Origin: Phascolarctobacterium sp.
Lineage (GTDB): Bacteria; Bacillota; Negativicutes; Acidaminococcales; Acidaminococcaceae
Reading direction: 5' to 3'
DNA length: 50,519 nucleotides
Assembly (NCBI GenBank): GCA_020024105.1
Contig: JAHHUH010000012.1
Span: 1 to 50,519 of the forward strand
In this document: in pieces, positions 17,338 through 25,833 of the stretch
Layout of the letters: each line of letters opens with the position of its first letter
Position numbering within the stretch: the stretch's first letter is position 1
The notes under the pieces: generated by a model
Seen by the model: only the letters and a program-made list of their open reading frames with translations
The model's database searches: none
What the model was told of the DNA's origin: nothing
Translations under genes and position numbers: made by a program

Positions 17338-18333
17338 TTACTTATTAATTATTTTGCCAATATTTTTCAGTTCAATAGCAATCGTACCATCTGGATTATT
17401 GATAAATTCAATAAAATCAGGATTACTAAAATATTCTACTGGGAAGCTGAGCTCGATGCCTGTGTCCGTCTTGATTTTCTGGCTACGTCCAGTCTTGACA
17501 GCCAAACTTTTGCTGACCTCAATTTCCTTAGGCAGCTGAGCCTCCTCCACCAGGGATGCATAGGAGCGCTGTTGCTCAGAAGCATCAGCAAAGATTTCCT
17601 TTCCCAGCTCTTCCAAAGAAAGCAGTTCAGAAACCTCGGCGTTTTCCACAATGTAGTTTTTGGCCTGGGAAAGAACCACGGCCGCATTTTCTCCATAGCT
17701 TTCTGCCACTTTGGCAGCAATATCGTTCATCGTCTTAATAGCCTCGTTACTGGATATTTCTATAGAGCATTCTAATACCTTCTCAGGTAGCACGGTAACC
17801 TCAACACCCTCAATAGTGCGGGGATTATCATTAAAAAGAATCCGCTTGCTTTCTTTGTCCACTAAAGCATATGCCTCCAGCTTTTGAGCAATACTAGGTA
17901 AAATAGCATTGTGGTCTATAATGGAAATTGCAACTCCAGTAGCGCCGTTGTCTACCTGATGGGTAAAAGCATGACGATAATCTAAAAGCAATACTCCTAA
18001 ATAAGCCTTTTCATTAATAGAACAATCCACTACCAAGAGATCAGCAGCTACAGGCTTTTCCGCCCTACTTAGCTGATTATAGAACAGCTCAGCAATAACT
18101 CTAGAAAAATCAACAAAACCGCGGTTGCCATAGCGGTACTGATCCAAAGCTTGTTCAAAACAGCTGTCTTCATTAAATTGTCCCCGCTGACTTCGTTCGT
18201 CCCGATGCAGACGCTGCAAGTGCTTCGCTACAAAATCAAGAACGGCTTCATTCTGCAAGCTCATTTCCTGATCTGCCAACAGACAAAGTCCTGCCTGACA
18301 ATCCAACATATGTAAAATTAAATGATTAATCAT
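17338..18333 (-). CDS. Nucleoid-associated protein, YejK/NdpA family
   Basis: This 331-residue cytoplasmic protein resembles the 37-kDa nucleoid-associated YejK/NdpA family (PF04245 as remembered). It starts MINHLILHMLDCQAGLCL and has an N-terminal half with YNQLSRAEKPVAADLLVVDC and a mid-protein LLLDYRHAFTHQVDN. Its later half is alternating helices and strands ending EFINNPDGTIAIELKNIGKI. The family role is DNA association, but its function in Firmicutes is poorly defined. A minus-strand TATAAT lies about 50 bp upstream (18385-18390). An AT-only inverted repeat (17317-17340) separates it from the convergent PAP2 gene and may be a weak terminator. Confidence 0.78.
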   Translation of the reverse strand: MINHLILHMLDCQAGLCLLADQEMSLQNEAVLDFVAKHLQRLHRDERSQRGQFNEDSCFEQALDQYRYGNRGFVDFSRVIAELFYNQLSRAEKPVAADLLVVDCSINEKAYLGVLLLDYRHAFTHQVDNGATGVAISIIDHNAILPSIAQKLEAYALVDKESKRILFNDNPRTIEGVEVTVLPEKVLECSIEISSNEAIKTMNDIAAKVAESYGENAAVVLSQAKNYIVENAEVSELLSLEELGKEIFADASEQQRSYASLVEEAQLPKEIEVSKSLAVKTGRSQKIKTDTGIELSFPVEYFSNPDFIEFINNPDGTIAIELKNIGKIINK

Positions 18334-18453
18334 AAACTATTTACCTCATTTTCCTTAGCTGTCACGCAGCCTTTCTTGAGCTCTATTATAACATTTCTCC
18401 TCCTTCTATAAAACTTTTCCCTTCATGTCATTTCTTCAATTATAATTAAAACA

Positions 18454-18482
18454 TTGATATTTTTCTTGTTCAATGATATTAT
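18454..18482 (+). promoter_or_regulatory. Promoter for the orphan gene at 18575
   Basis: -35 TTGATA (18454-18459), a 17-bp spacer and -10 TATTAT (18477-18482) lie about 90 bp upstream of the gene, in an AT-rich stretch shared with the divergent yejK-like gene. Confidence 0.6.
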
Positions 18483-18574
18483 AGTTAATATATACAAAAT
18501 AAATTAGTGATTTTCTTTTTTAAGAACACTCACTATTTTAAAGTAAATTTTTCAAAATATACCGAGGCCTATAC

Positions 18575-19291
18575 ATGAATAATGATTATTTTTACCGTGA
18601 TGACTTCTCCTATCTGAACGAAAATAAATTTAAATTTCTCCGTCACGAGTTAGGTAAGCTTCAGGACTTTTACCAAAAGAATGGTTATACCGATTTTAAT
18701 GGCTATCGCCAGATAACAGAATTCATTATCAAAGATATTTATGATAAATGTGTCAATAACTTTAGTCGCTATTTATATATGCGTAAAAACCGTTTCTTTA
18801 AAGCTCTAAAAAAATTGAATAATAACAATCCAGCTGCCTTTGATTATTTAGGAGCTTTACGCCTGTTAAAAAGGCTGCCCACCGGCAGGCTTTTTTCCGT
18901 CCAGGATCGTTCTGGTAAATGGGTAAACGTCATTGACGAACTCATCGAAGTACGTAATATCGGTAATCGCTATTCTCACTTTAATGAATATAAATTTAAT
19001 GAAGTGAAAAAGAAGAAGGACCGGGTTACCATGATTTATGGACTCAATCTGGTCTGCACCTATTTAAACAGCTTTGATTATAAGCTACGTAAATTCAAGA
19101 CCTATGCCGGCCAAAAGGAACAGGCTTATCGTGAGGGTATGGAAGCTAGGCGCCTAAATAAAAAAACTGGAGCAACTAGAGGCCATAGCAGCAAGGAGCG
19201 GAATCAGCAAACTCCCACTTCAGCATGGAGCAAGAGTTTACAGCTTTTCAAAAGCTTCTTTAATTCCTTCTTTGGCAGGAGAAAATTATAA
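18575..19291 (+). CDS. Orphan basic protein, possibly HEPN-like, unknown
   Basis: No family is recognised for this 238-residue protein. Residues 1-160 are predicted helical and rich in Asn, Tyr, Phe and Lys. Residues about 125-160 contain ELIEVRNIGNRYSHFNEY followed by a long helix. The R-N...Y-S-H layout recalls the end of HEPN domains, but the Arg-His spacing is not the classical Rx4-6H, so this is only a hint. Residues 180-238 are a basic, low-complexity tail ending in KSFFNSFFGRRKL, with no clear membrane helix. It has its own promoter and a strong terminator, so it is a single-gene unit. AT content is higher than in its neighbours, which may indicate transfer. Confidence 0.7.
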   Translation: MNNDYFYRDDFSYLNENKFKFLRHELGKLQDFYQKNGYTDFNGYRQITEFIIKDIYDKCVNNFSRYLYMRKNRFFKALKKLNNNNPAAFDYLGALRLLKRLPTGRLFSVQDRSGKWVNVIDELIEVRNIGNRYSHFNEYKFNEVKKKKDRVTMIYGLNLVCTYLNSFDYKLRKFKTYAGQKEQAYREGMEARRLNKKTGATRGHSSKERNQQTPTSAWSKSLQLFKSFFNSFFGRRKL

Positions 19292-19298
19292 AAGCAAC

Positions 19299-19332
19299 AA
19301 AAGCTTGTAACAATAATAGTTACAAGCTTTTT
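19299..19332 (+). terminator. Terminator of the orphan gene at 18575
   Basis: AAAAGCTTGTAAC (19299-19311) pairs with GTTACAAGCTTTTT (19319-19332) around a 7-nt loop, eight bases past the stop. Confidence 0.88.
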
Positions 19333-19782
19333 ATTTTAAGTAGTAATAATCATATTGCAAAAATTCAGCAGCATCCAAAAATAAAGCGTAAGCAAGCTAC
19401 TACCTAGTACGCTAAATAAGTCATTACGAGAAGGTTTTTGGTAATTCTAAAATCCTCATACGCTTCTTTCCTAATAAATTTACCGACTTCCAGCAAATAC
19501 AAGCCTTATAGCATCAGCCAGACAATTTCTCTAAGCTTTCTCATCTGTGTAAATTCTACATAGCCTACCACTTGAAACAGGACCTACTAGACATACATTG
19601 CTTTAAAAAATCCAAATATCAGCACTCCTATTAGCAAATATTTTCTTATTCTAAGCTACAGCATACATCTAATCCCTTCACGAATGCTAAGAGAGAAGCG
19701 GTTAAATATCAGTAACACCCATATAATTTCTATCATAAATCAGCCTAAATTTCCTGTATTCCCCTAGATTACAGGAAACTTT
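19333..19782. other. 450-bp stretch without an intact gene
   Basis: No intact gene is seen on either strand. On the minus strand one continuous frame from an ATG near 19738 down to about 19400 reads like a membrane-associated protein (KYLLIGVLIFGFFKAMYV; later EVGKFIRKEAYEDFRIT), but it is broken by about five stops. The stop density is what chance predicts for AT-rich DNA, so decay of a real gene is not proven. A weak inverted repeat TTTCCTGTA/TACAGGAAA (about 19751-19777) lies next to the stop of the gene at 19783. Confidence 0.5.
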
Positions 19783-20640
19783 TTATTTTCCAGCAGCTTC
19801 TCTTTCTTGTAGAATCTGCTGCTTCAGAGCTTCTTTTTCCAGCTCTGCTTCAATCTCTTTTTTCAGCTTGGCCACTCTTTTCTGCTCAGCTTCCTCTCGC
19901 AGCTGCTGCAAGTGGGCCGCATCAATCTCCAGCATGGTAATAGCATGCTGAAAACCTCGTACCAGCTGAGCCTTTTTATCCCTATCCTTATCACCTGTAT
20001 AGAAGAAATGCCTGATATTATTATTGCCCTGATCATCGTTCTCCCCACGGTCGATAAAAATAGAAGCCAGCTCGCCATGCTGCCCCATTTCATAAAGCTC
20101 TAAAGCGCCAACCTTTACACTTCCCTCATAACGATTATAGCTATAGCTTGTACCAGGTATATAATAGCCATAATTTCCATTACCATAGTATGCACCTGGC
20201 ACATAGACCTCCTGCTCGTTGTATTCCCAATCCTGTAGGGGTATGTTTTGGATATAGCCATCTTTAAAAGAGACACTCAGATAATCAGGTGCAAAGCTGT
20301 CCTTGGAATTACCTGATAAATTCGCCTGCCAACGAAAATAAGCACAAGGTTTTTCTTTCATATTAGCATCACCATAACTAACGACAAAATTAATCAAGGT
20401 ATTATGGTCACCCAAGGAACCCCAGGAATGAGTTACTCCATGCTTTCCCAAAAAAGAAAAGTAATGGCATTTGCTCTTTTCTCCGTAAGGATTCCTAATC
20501 TTTTCCGTACGCAAAACAATATCTTCGGCATGAGCCTTCTGGTAGGCTATAGCCTCCTCATAGGTCATAGCTGCTTCCGCTGTACCGATATAGCTAACCA
20601 AAGCATAGCCTAAGACTAGAACTGCTACAAGCTTCTTCAT
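19783..20640 (-). CDS. Secreted tyrosine-rich protein, unknown
   Basis: The 285-residue product begins with a clear Sec signal peptide (MKKLVAVLVLGYALVSYIGT, cleavage likely after AEA at about residue 23). It is therefore exported, but no lipobox is present. Residues 50-200 are beta-rich with many Tyr, Gly and Asn (GAYYGNGNYGYYIPGTSY). The last 60 residues form a charged coiled coil (EEAEQKRVAKLKKEIEAELE). No catalytic motif is recognised. An AGGAGGGATGACC site and a TATAAT (20675-20680) lie upstream. Neighbours give no functional clue. Periplasmic or cell-surface location is inferred. Confidence 0.78.
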   Translation of the reverse strand: MKKLVAVLVLGYALVSYIGTAEAAMTYEEAIAYQKAHAEDIVLRTEKIRNPYGEKSKCHYFSFLGKHGVTHSWGSLGDHNTLINFVVSYGDANMKEKPCAYFRWQANLSGNSKDSFAPDYLSVSFKDGYIQNIPLQDWEYNEQEVYVPGAYYGNGNYGYYIPGTSYSYNRYEGSVKVGALELYEMGQHGELASIFIDRGENDDQGNNNIRHFFYTGDKDRDKKAQLVRGFQHAITMLEIDAAHLQQLREEAEQKRVAKLKKEIEAELEKEALKQQILQEREAAGK

Positions 20641-20746
20641 CTGGTCATCCCTCCTAACATTAATTGCTAAGCTAATTATACTACAAACAGCACTTAACTA
20701 AAACTAATTTCAAGACATAAGCTTAGGGGAATTTCTTACTAAAAAT

Positions 20747-20779
20747 ACCCTGTAAACATAATTACTACGCTTACAGGGT
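20747..20779 (-). terminator. Terminator of the binding-protein gene at 20793
   Basis: ACCCTGTAA (20747-20755) pairs with TTACAGGGT (20771-20779). On the minus strand the stem is followed by ATTTTT. Confidence 0.75.
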
Positions 20780-20792
20780 TTACTATTGATCA

Positions 20793-22133
20793 TTATTCGT
20801 CAATATTTTCCACTAATGCATCCATGATAGGGTCTTTAGCTACAGGAAAACTAATATCCTGCTCAGTCAAATTAATATCATAAAGCCTTTCCCCATTATT
20901 CTTAGATTGAGCTGGGTCAAGGAAATTACCATATTCATAGGCTATATCTCTCAACTGATTGCTAAAAAGCTGAGCATCAGCTGCTGGGAGCTTAGTCTTG
21001 TAACCAGTCACCATTTGTTTGACCTCTGCTACAGTTAAGTAGGTAGTAGTAGCCCATTGATAGGTTTTAACAGCAGTCTGTAATAGCTTCAGGCTACTGC
21101 CCGCCGTCCCCGGCTGGACACCACGCCTTATATTATCCAGCATGGCCCTTCCCTTAGCCAGCTCATCAGCTATGGCCTTCTGGTGCACCGTTTCCTGGAT
21201 TTTAATAAGCTGCACTAGTTCTTCACAACAAGGTATCAAATAAGCAGAATTACAGGTAGTATATCTAATCGGTAGTATCACCACATTCTTTTCCTTTACT
21301 GCCCGCATATTATGGTAGGCAGGGTCCAGGTAAATACTCTCCAGCACTTTTTCTCCAGAATAAAACCGACCATCGCCCCTCCAGCTGATAATGATAAGTA
21401 GATCTGGATTAGCCTGCACGACCTGCTCCTTTGTCAGATAAGCCCTTTTAGGCAAATTCATCGTATTGGCTACATCTCTCACATTAGCAAGAGCCAACAT
21501 TTCTCCAAAAAGTGTCCCCTCAGTAGAACGAGCCCTGCCCGTATAATCAAATACCACTGCCCGTATCCCCTGATTTTCCTGGCCCACTGCCTGTAGCTTG
21601 TCCAAGGCCTTTTGTACCTTAGCATTCACCTGTCTAGACCGCTCTTCCGCCTTCAGAGCTTTAGCCAAAAGCTCCTGCATTTCCATGGACTCCTGAATAG
21701 AATGAGGCTTTTCATATACAAAAACTTTCACCCCCACGCTTTCCAAAGCATCTACAAAGTCAGCAGGTCCCATCTCAGTCATAAAAACTACATCTGGTTG
21801 TAATTTTAAAATATCCTCCACGCTATAGCCACTGCGTAGTTTTACTTTATCCGCATATTCTACGGCATTGGCCAGTTCTGCATCCTCCATCCAATGGCTA
21901 AATGCTAAAATACGGTCGGTAGAAATCAAATTAACCAAAAATTCATCGGTTCCTGGATGCATAGAAACAACACGAGTGGGTGGTTTAACAAAGTCAATAG
22001 CCCTACCACGGCTATCCGTTACCGCATATTGCCCCTTTTTCGTCTGTTCCATATCTGCCTTATCGCTACAACCTCCTAGGATAAAACTAGACACACATAA
22101 AAGCATTAAAAACAATAGCAACTTTTTCTGCAT
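20793..22133 (-). CDS. Periplasmic-binding-protein-like lipoprotein (BtuF/FepB fold) with C-terminal extension
   Basis: It probably binds a metal complex (siderophore, haem or corrinoid) outside the membrane. A lipoprotein signal ends ILGGC with Cys22. The domain from about residue 36 starts AVTDSRGRAIDFVKPPTRVV and continues with VEDILKLQPDVVFMTEMGPADF and LTKEQVVQANPDLLIIISWRG, typical of the class III binding fold. Family members are near 300 residues; this one is 446, with an extra helical segment from about 315 to the end (AVKTYQWATTTYLTVAEVKQ). No FecCD-type permease or ATPase gene adjoins it, so it is an orphan. It has its own terminator. Confidence 0.82.
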   Translation of the reverse strand: MQKKLLLFLMLLCVSSFILGGCSDKADMEQTKKGQYAVTDSRGRAIDFVKPPTRVVSMHPGTDEFLVNLISTDRILAFSHWMEDAELANAVEYADKVKLRSGYSVEDILKLQPDVVFMTEMGPADFVDALESVGVKVFVYEKPHSIQESMEMQELLAKALKAEERSRQVNAKVQKALDKLQAVGQENQGIRAVVFDYTGRARSTEGTLFGEMLALANVRDVANTMNLPKRAYLTKEQVVQANPDLLIIISWRGDGRFYSGEKVLESIYLDPAYHNMRAVKEKNVVILPIRYTTCNSAYLIPCCEELVQLIKIQETVHQKAIADELAKGRAMLDNIRRGVQPGTAGSSLKLLQTAVKTYQWATTTYLTVAEVKQMVTGYKTKLPAADAQLFSNQLRDIAYEYGNFLDPAQSKNNGERLYDINLTEQDISFPVAKDPIMDALVENIDE

Positions 22134-22388
22134 GGAACAAACCTCCCCTTACCAAATACTTACTAAGTTTATGTTACACCCTAACTCAAGGTAGTTATCA
22201 AGTAAAAAATTTTCTTAAGCTACTGCCAGCTTTAACGTCTAAAATATCCCTAAAGGCATTTTTCTCTATAAAAAATTATTGCCTACTACTTCATTATTTA
22301 GACACCAATCTATATATTATAAAAATACCATCTGCTAAAATTTAGTATCTATAGAAAAGTATGCCAGTAATAAAAAGACTCTGCGGAT

Positions 22389-22422
22389 AAAAATAAAGAG
22401 CACCATTAAGATGCTCTTATTT
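22389..22422 (-). terminator. Terminator of the CapD-type dehydratase gene
   Basis: On the minus strand AATAAGAGCATC pairs with GGTGCTCTTTATT, followed by TTT, directly after the stop at 22424. Confidence 0.8.
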
Positions 22423-22423
22423 T

Positions 22424-24271
22424 TTATCTATTTTTTATTCTATTAGGTTTATATGTCGGTACTACCTTCTGCAAAGCAGCTACAACCTCATCCTCATTAG
22501 TATGGGATAGCAACTCCTCTACATAGACATCCATTTGCGCTTTAGGCACTTCTTTAATCCTAGCCGTAAAGATTTTCTTATGATTAGTACTTTCAGTACC
22601 ATCTTCAGCACTAAGTAATTCCTCAAACAGCTTCTCACCCGGACGCAGACCGGTGTATTTAATCTTAATATCTACGTCAGGGGTTAAACCGGATAAACGA
22701 ATTAAATCCTTCGCCAGGTCACAAATCTTAACTGGTTGACCCATATCCAGGACAAATACTTCTCCACCCTTAGCCATAGCACCAGCCTGTAAAACCAGCT
22801 GACTTGCTTCTGGAATGGTCATAAAATAACGCTTCATGTCTGGATGCGTAACGGTCACAGGTCCACCCTTGGCAATCTGCTTTTTAAACAAAGGAATAAC
22901 ACTGCCACGACTACCTAACACATTACCAAAGCGTACAGCTACAAAACGAGTCTTGCTAATAGCATTCATACTCTGCACAAACATCTCTGCCACACGTTTA
23001 GTGCAACCCATAACAGAGGTTGGATTAACAGCCTTATCAGTAGAAATCATGACAAAAGTTTCCACATTAAACTTATCCGCTGTTTCCGCAACTACCTTTG
23101 TACCCCAAACATTATTCTTTACAGCCTCAATCGGTTGCCATTCCATCAATGGCACATGTTTATGGGCGGCGGCATGGAAAACTACCTGAGGATGGAAATA
23201 GGACATGATATCCTCAACACGCTGACGATCACGTACGTCAGCAATAATCGGTACTACTCGAAGTTCTGGATCAGTATTTAACATCTCCTGATGGATCCCA
23301 TAAATACTATTTTCGCCCTTACCCATAATCAATAATTTTTTAGGTCCCATCTTAGCTACCTGACGACAAATTTCACTACCAATAGAACCACCGCCACCAG
23401 TAACCAGTACAATCTTATCTGCAATATATGATTTCACCGCTGTATTATCTAGTTCAATGGGCTCACGACCTAATAAGTCCTCAATCTGTACGTCACGCAA
23501 CTTACTAATAGAAGCTTTACCATTAAGGATTTCATAAATACCTGGTAAAATTTGTAACTTACAATCAGTACGTTTGCAAATCTCTACAATTTTTCGTACC
23601 TCTTCACCTTTTACAGAAGGTAGAGCAATAATAATTTCTTCAATATTGTGAGCCATAACTACTTCTTTAATCATAAAGCGGTTGCCCAAAACCCTGACAC
23701 CAAACATTTCCTGGTGCTGCTTAGCAGGATCATCATCAATAAAGCCTACTACCTTACGGCCATCATTATGGTACCTTTGTATTTCTCTGGCAATAACCGC
23801 ACCTGCATCACCAGCACCAATAACCAACACATTACGCAGATTATCATGATTAGAAAAATGTTTACGTAAGCTTGGAATAGAAGCTATCAAAGTATACATA
23901 CGCAAAGCTAAACGGCTACTGCCAATTAAGAGTAATAAGATTATACTGGAAATAATGAATAAACTATTATTAATGTATATTTTTCGCATATCAAAATACA
24001 CATACCACAAAGTTACTGTCGTAAAACAACTGCCTATCACGGCTAAAAGTTCACTGGCACCTGCATATTTCCAAATGCGATTATATAAGCGATAGCTGTA
24101 AATACATACGCAGCCAATAAGAACTAATACCGGCAAATTCGCAACAATTAAATCCACATATTGTGCAGTTGGTTCAAATTCAAAACGCAAATACACAGAT
24201 AGCAGTGCTGCCGTCACAATACTGATAATATCTAGGGCAAGCAAAAACAGTGGCAATAATAAATATCTCAT
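22424..24271 (-). CDS. Membrane-bound UDP-sugar 4,6-dehydratase, CapD/PglF family
   Basis: It is predicted to convert UDP-GlcNAc to a 4-keto-6-deoxy sugar for surface polysaccharide or glycan synthesis. The 615-residue protein has four hydrophobic helices in residues 1-120. A first Rossmann-like domain follows (VIGAGDAGAVIAREIQRY near 152). The catalytic SDR domain has TGGGGSIGSE near 290, STDKAVNPTSVMGCTKR near 405-422 and RFGNVLGSRGSVIP. The MxxxK in place of YxxxK is characteristic of the PglF/CapD inverting or retaining 4,6-dehydratases. The length is normal. It stands alone, with its own promoter (24347-24375) and terminator, not in a polysaccharide cluster. Confidence 0.92.
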   Translation of the reverse strand: MRYLLLPLFLLALDIISIVTAALLSVYLRFEFEPTAQYVDLIVANLPVLVLIGCVCIYSYRLYNRIWKYAGASELLAVIGSCFTTVTLWYVYFDMRKIYINNSLFIISSIILLLLIGSSRLALRMYTLIASIPSLRKHFSNHDNLRNVLVIGAGDAGAVIAREIQRYHNDGRKVVGFIDDDPAKQHQEMFGVRVLGNRFMIKEVVMAHNIEEIIIALPSVKGEEVRKIVEICKRTDCKLQILPGIYEILNGKASISKLRDVQIEDLLGREPIELDNTAVKSYIADKIVLVTGGGGSIGSEICRQVAKMGPKKLLIMGKGENSIYGIHQEMLNTDPELRVVPIIADVRDRQRVEDIMSYFHPQVVFHAAAHKHVPLMEWQPIEAVKNNVWGTKVVAETADKFNVETFVMISTDKAVNPTSVMGCTKRVAEMFVQSMNAISKTRFVAVRFGNVLGSRGSVIPLFKKQIAKGGPVTVTHPDMKRYFMTIPEASQLVLQAGAMAKGGEVFVLDMGQPVKICDLAKDLIRLSGLTPDVDIKIKYTGLRPGEKLFEELLSAEDGTESTNHKKIFTARIKEVPKAQMDVYVEELLSHTNEDEVVAALQKVVPTYKPNRIKNR

Positions 24272-24346
24272 TCAATACACCTCTCAAACAACCTAATTTC
24301 TTTATTCTCCACATAGCTCATAATATACAATAAGCTAACATTCTTC

Positions 24347-24375
24347 ATTGTATATCTATTTTTCAAATTTTTCAA
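24347..24375 (-). promoter_or_regulatory. Promoter of the CapD-type gene
   Basis: Minus-strand -35 TTGAAA (24370-24375), a 17-bp spacer and -10 TACAAT (24347-24352), about 75 bp from the start, in a very AT-rich leader. Confidence 0.65.
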
Positions 24376-24477
24376 GAGATTATTGATTATATATAATAAT
24401 TATCGTTCTGTTTTTTTATTATTTATTTGCTAAAATTAATATTATATTTTTTATTTCATCTTAAAGTAATGATATTT

Positions 24478-25737
24478 TTATTGGTCCTTCCCATTGTGAG
24501 TAGCATGGTAATAAACGCTTCCGCATAGCTCATCCGGTAAATACTGCTGCTCCACCCAACCGCCATAGGCATGAGGATACTTGTAGGTAGTTCCATGTCC
24601 CAGGGCCGCAGCTCCAGGATAATGGGAATCACGTAAATGAGCAGGTACACTGCCTACTTTGCCATAACGAACATCTGCTAAAGCTGCATCAATCCCCATA
24701 TAGGAGGCATTGCTCTTAGGTGCCCTTGCAATATAACATACTGCTTCCGCCAAGGGTATACGCGCCTCCGGCCAACCGACAAAATCAGCTGCCTGTGCCG
24801 CCGCATTAGCTATTACCAGTGCCTGAGGATCTGCCATGCCTACATCCTCAGCCGCACAAATTACAATCCTTCGAGCAATAAAGCGCAGCTCCTCACCACC
24901 TTCAATCATTCTGGCCAGGTAATGGAGGGAAGCATCAACATCACTACCACGCATGCTCTTGATAAAGGCGGATACAATATCATAATGCTGGTCTCCCTTT
25001 TTATCATAGCGCTGCATGGCCTTGCCTAAAGTATCCCTTAGCAGCTTCTCATCCACCTCCCCATCAGCCTGAGGTAGCATAAATTCTGCCTGCTCCAGCA
25101 TATTTAAGGCAGCACGGGCATCGCCCTGAGCAAAATCAGCCAAAATCTCCAGGGCACGGTCAGAAATAGTAAAACGGCCTCCATAACCACGCTCCGGGTC
25201 CTTAATTGCCCGCAGAATAACCTGTTTCATCTGCTTAGCAGTCAGTTTTTCCAGACGAATAATTTTCATCCTTGACAAAAGGGGAGAATTAATTTCAAAA
25301 AAAGGATTTTCCGTAGTTGCACCGATAAGAATAATCGTACCATTTTCCACATAGGGCAGCAGTACATCCTGCTGAGCCTTATTAAAGCGATGTATTTCAT
25401 CAATGAATACTATAGTACGTCCTAAGCCGCTTTGCTTAGTCTGCTCAGCCTGAGCAATCAGCTTCCGCAGCTCTGGAATGCCTGAGGAAACTGCATTGAT
25501 AGCTACATAATGATTATTTGTAGTATTGGCAATTACACGAGCCAAGGTGGTTTTACCAGTACCGGGAGGACCATAGAAAAGAATGGATTGAAGCTGGTCC
25601 CTTTCCATCATACGGCGTAAGGGGCCATTAAGACCTACAACCTGCTCCTGACCTATAAAATCACTCAGCTTTTGAGGACGCATCCTATCTGCCAACGGCT
25701 TGTTTTCATCTATTACAAAATCAAATAAACTATCCAT
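24478..25737 (-). CDS. rarA: Replication-associated recombination protein A (AAA+ ATPase)
   Basis: RarA/MgsA acts at stalled forks as a clamp-loader-like ATPase. The ATG at 25735-25737 (MDSLFDFVIDENKPLADRMR) is chosen because the family homology begins there and an AAAGG site precedes it. The 419 residues show Walker A FYGPPGTGKTTLARV, Walker B VFIDEIHRFNKAQQD and sensor-1 IGATTENPFFEIN. The C-terminal oligomerisation region has YLARMIEGGEELRFIARR and DVGMADPQALVIANA. The tail HYPGAAALGHGTTYKYPHAY is typical. It ends about 200 bp before the separately promoted CapD-type gene, and upstream lies the terminator of a Bug lipoprotein gene. Confidence 0.95.
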   Translation of the reverse strand: MDSLFDFVIDENKPLADRMRPQKLSDFIGQEQVVGLNGPLRRMMERDQLQSILFYGPPGTGKTTLARVIANTTNNHYVAINAVSSGIPELRKLIAQAEQTKQSGLGRTIVFIDEIHRFNKAQQDVLLPYVENGTIILIGATTENPFFEINSPLLSRMKIIRLEKLTAKQMKQVILRAIKDPERGYGGRFTISDRALEILADFAQGDARAALNMLEQAEFMLPQADGEVDEKLLRDTLGKAMQRYDKKGDQHYDIVSAFIKSMRGSDVDASLHYLARMIEGGEELRFIARRIVICAAEDVGMADPQALVIANAAAQAADFVGWPEARIPLAEAVCYIARAPKSNASYMGIDAALADVRYGKVGSVPAHLRDSHYPGAAALGHGTTYKYPHAYGGWVEQQYLPDELCGSVYYHATHNGKDQ

Positions 25738-25788
25738 CTTGCACAACCTTTCGTTGGTATTTTCATATGTATAGTATAACACAGAGCC

Positions 25789-25826
25789 AAAAAAAGTACT
25801 GGCCCGGTGGACCAGTACTAAAAAAA
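25789..25826 (-). terminator. Terminator of the sialidase-like/Bug operon
   Basis: AGTACTGG (25795-25802) pairs with CCAGTACT (25812-25819). A and T tracts lie on both sides. It separates the Bug gene from rarA. Confidence 0.88.
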
Positions 25827-25833
25827 TTACTTT

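Noticed and set aside
22134..22423. Small gene in the 290-bp gap upstream of the binding-protein gene
   Set aside because: No frame with a ribosome site was seen; only the CapD-type terminator and AT-rich sequence are present.
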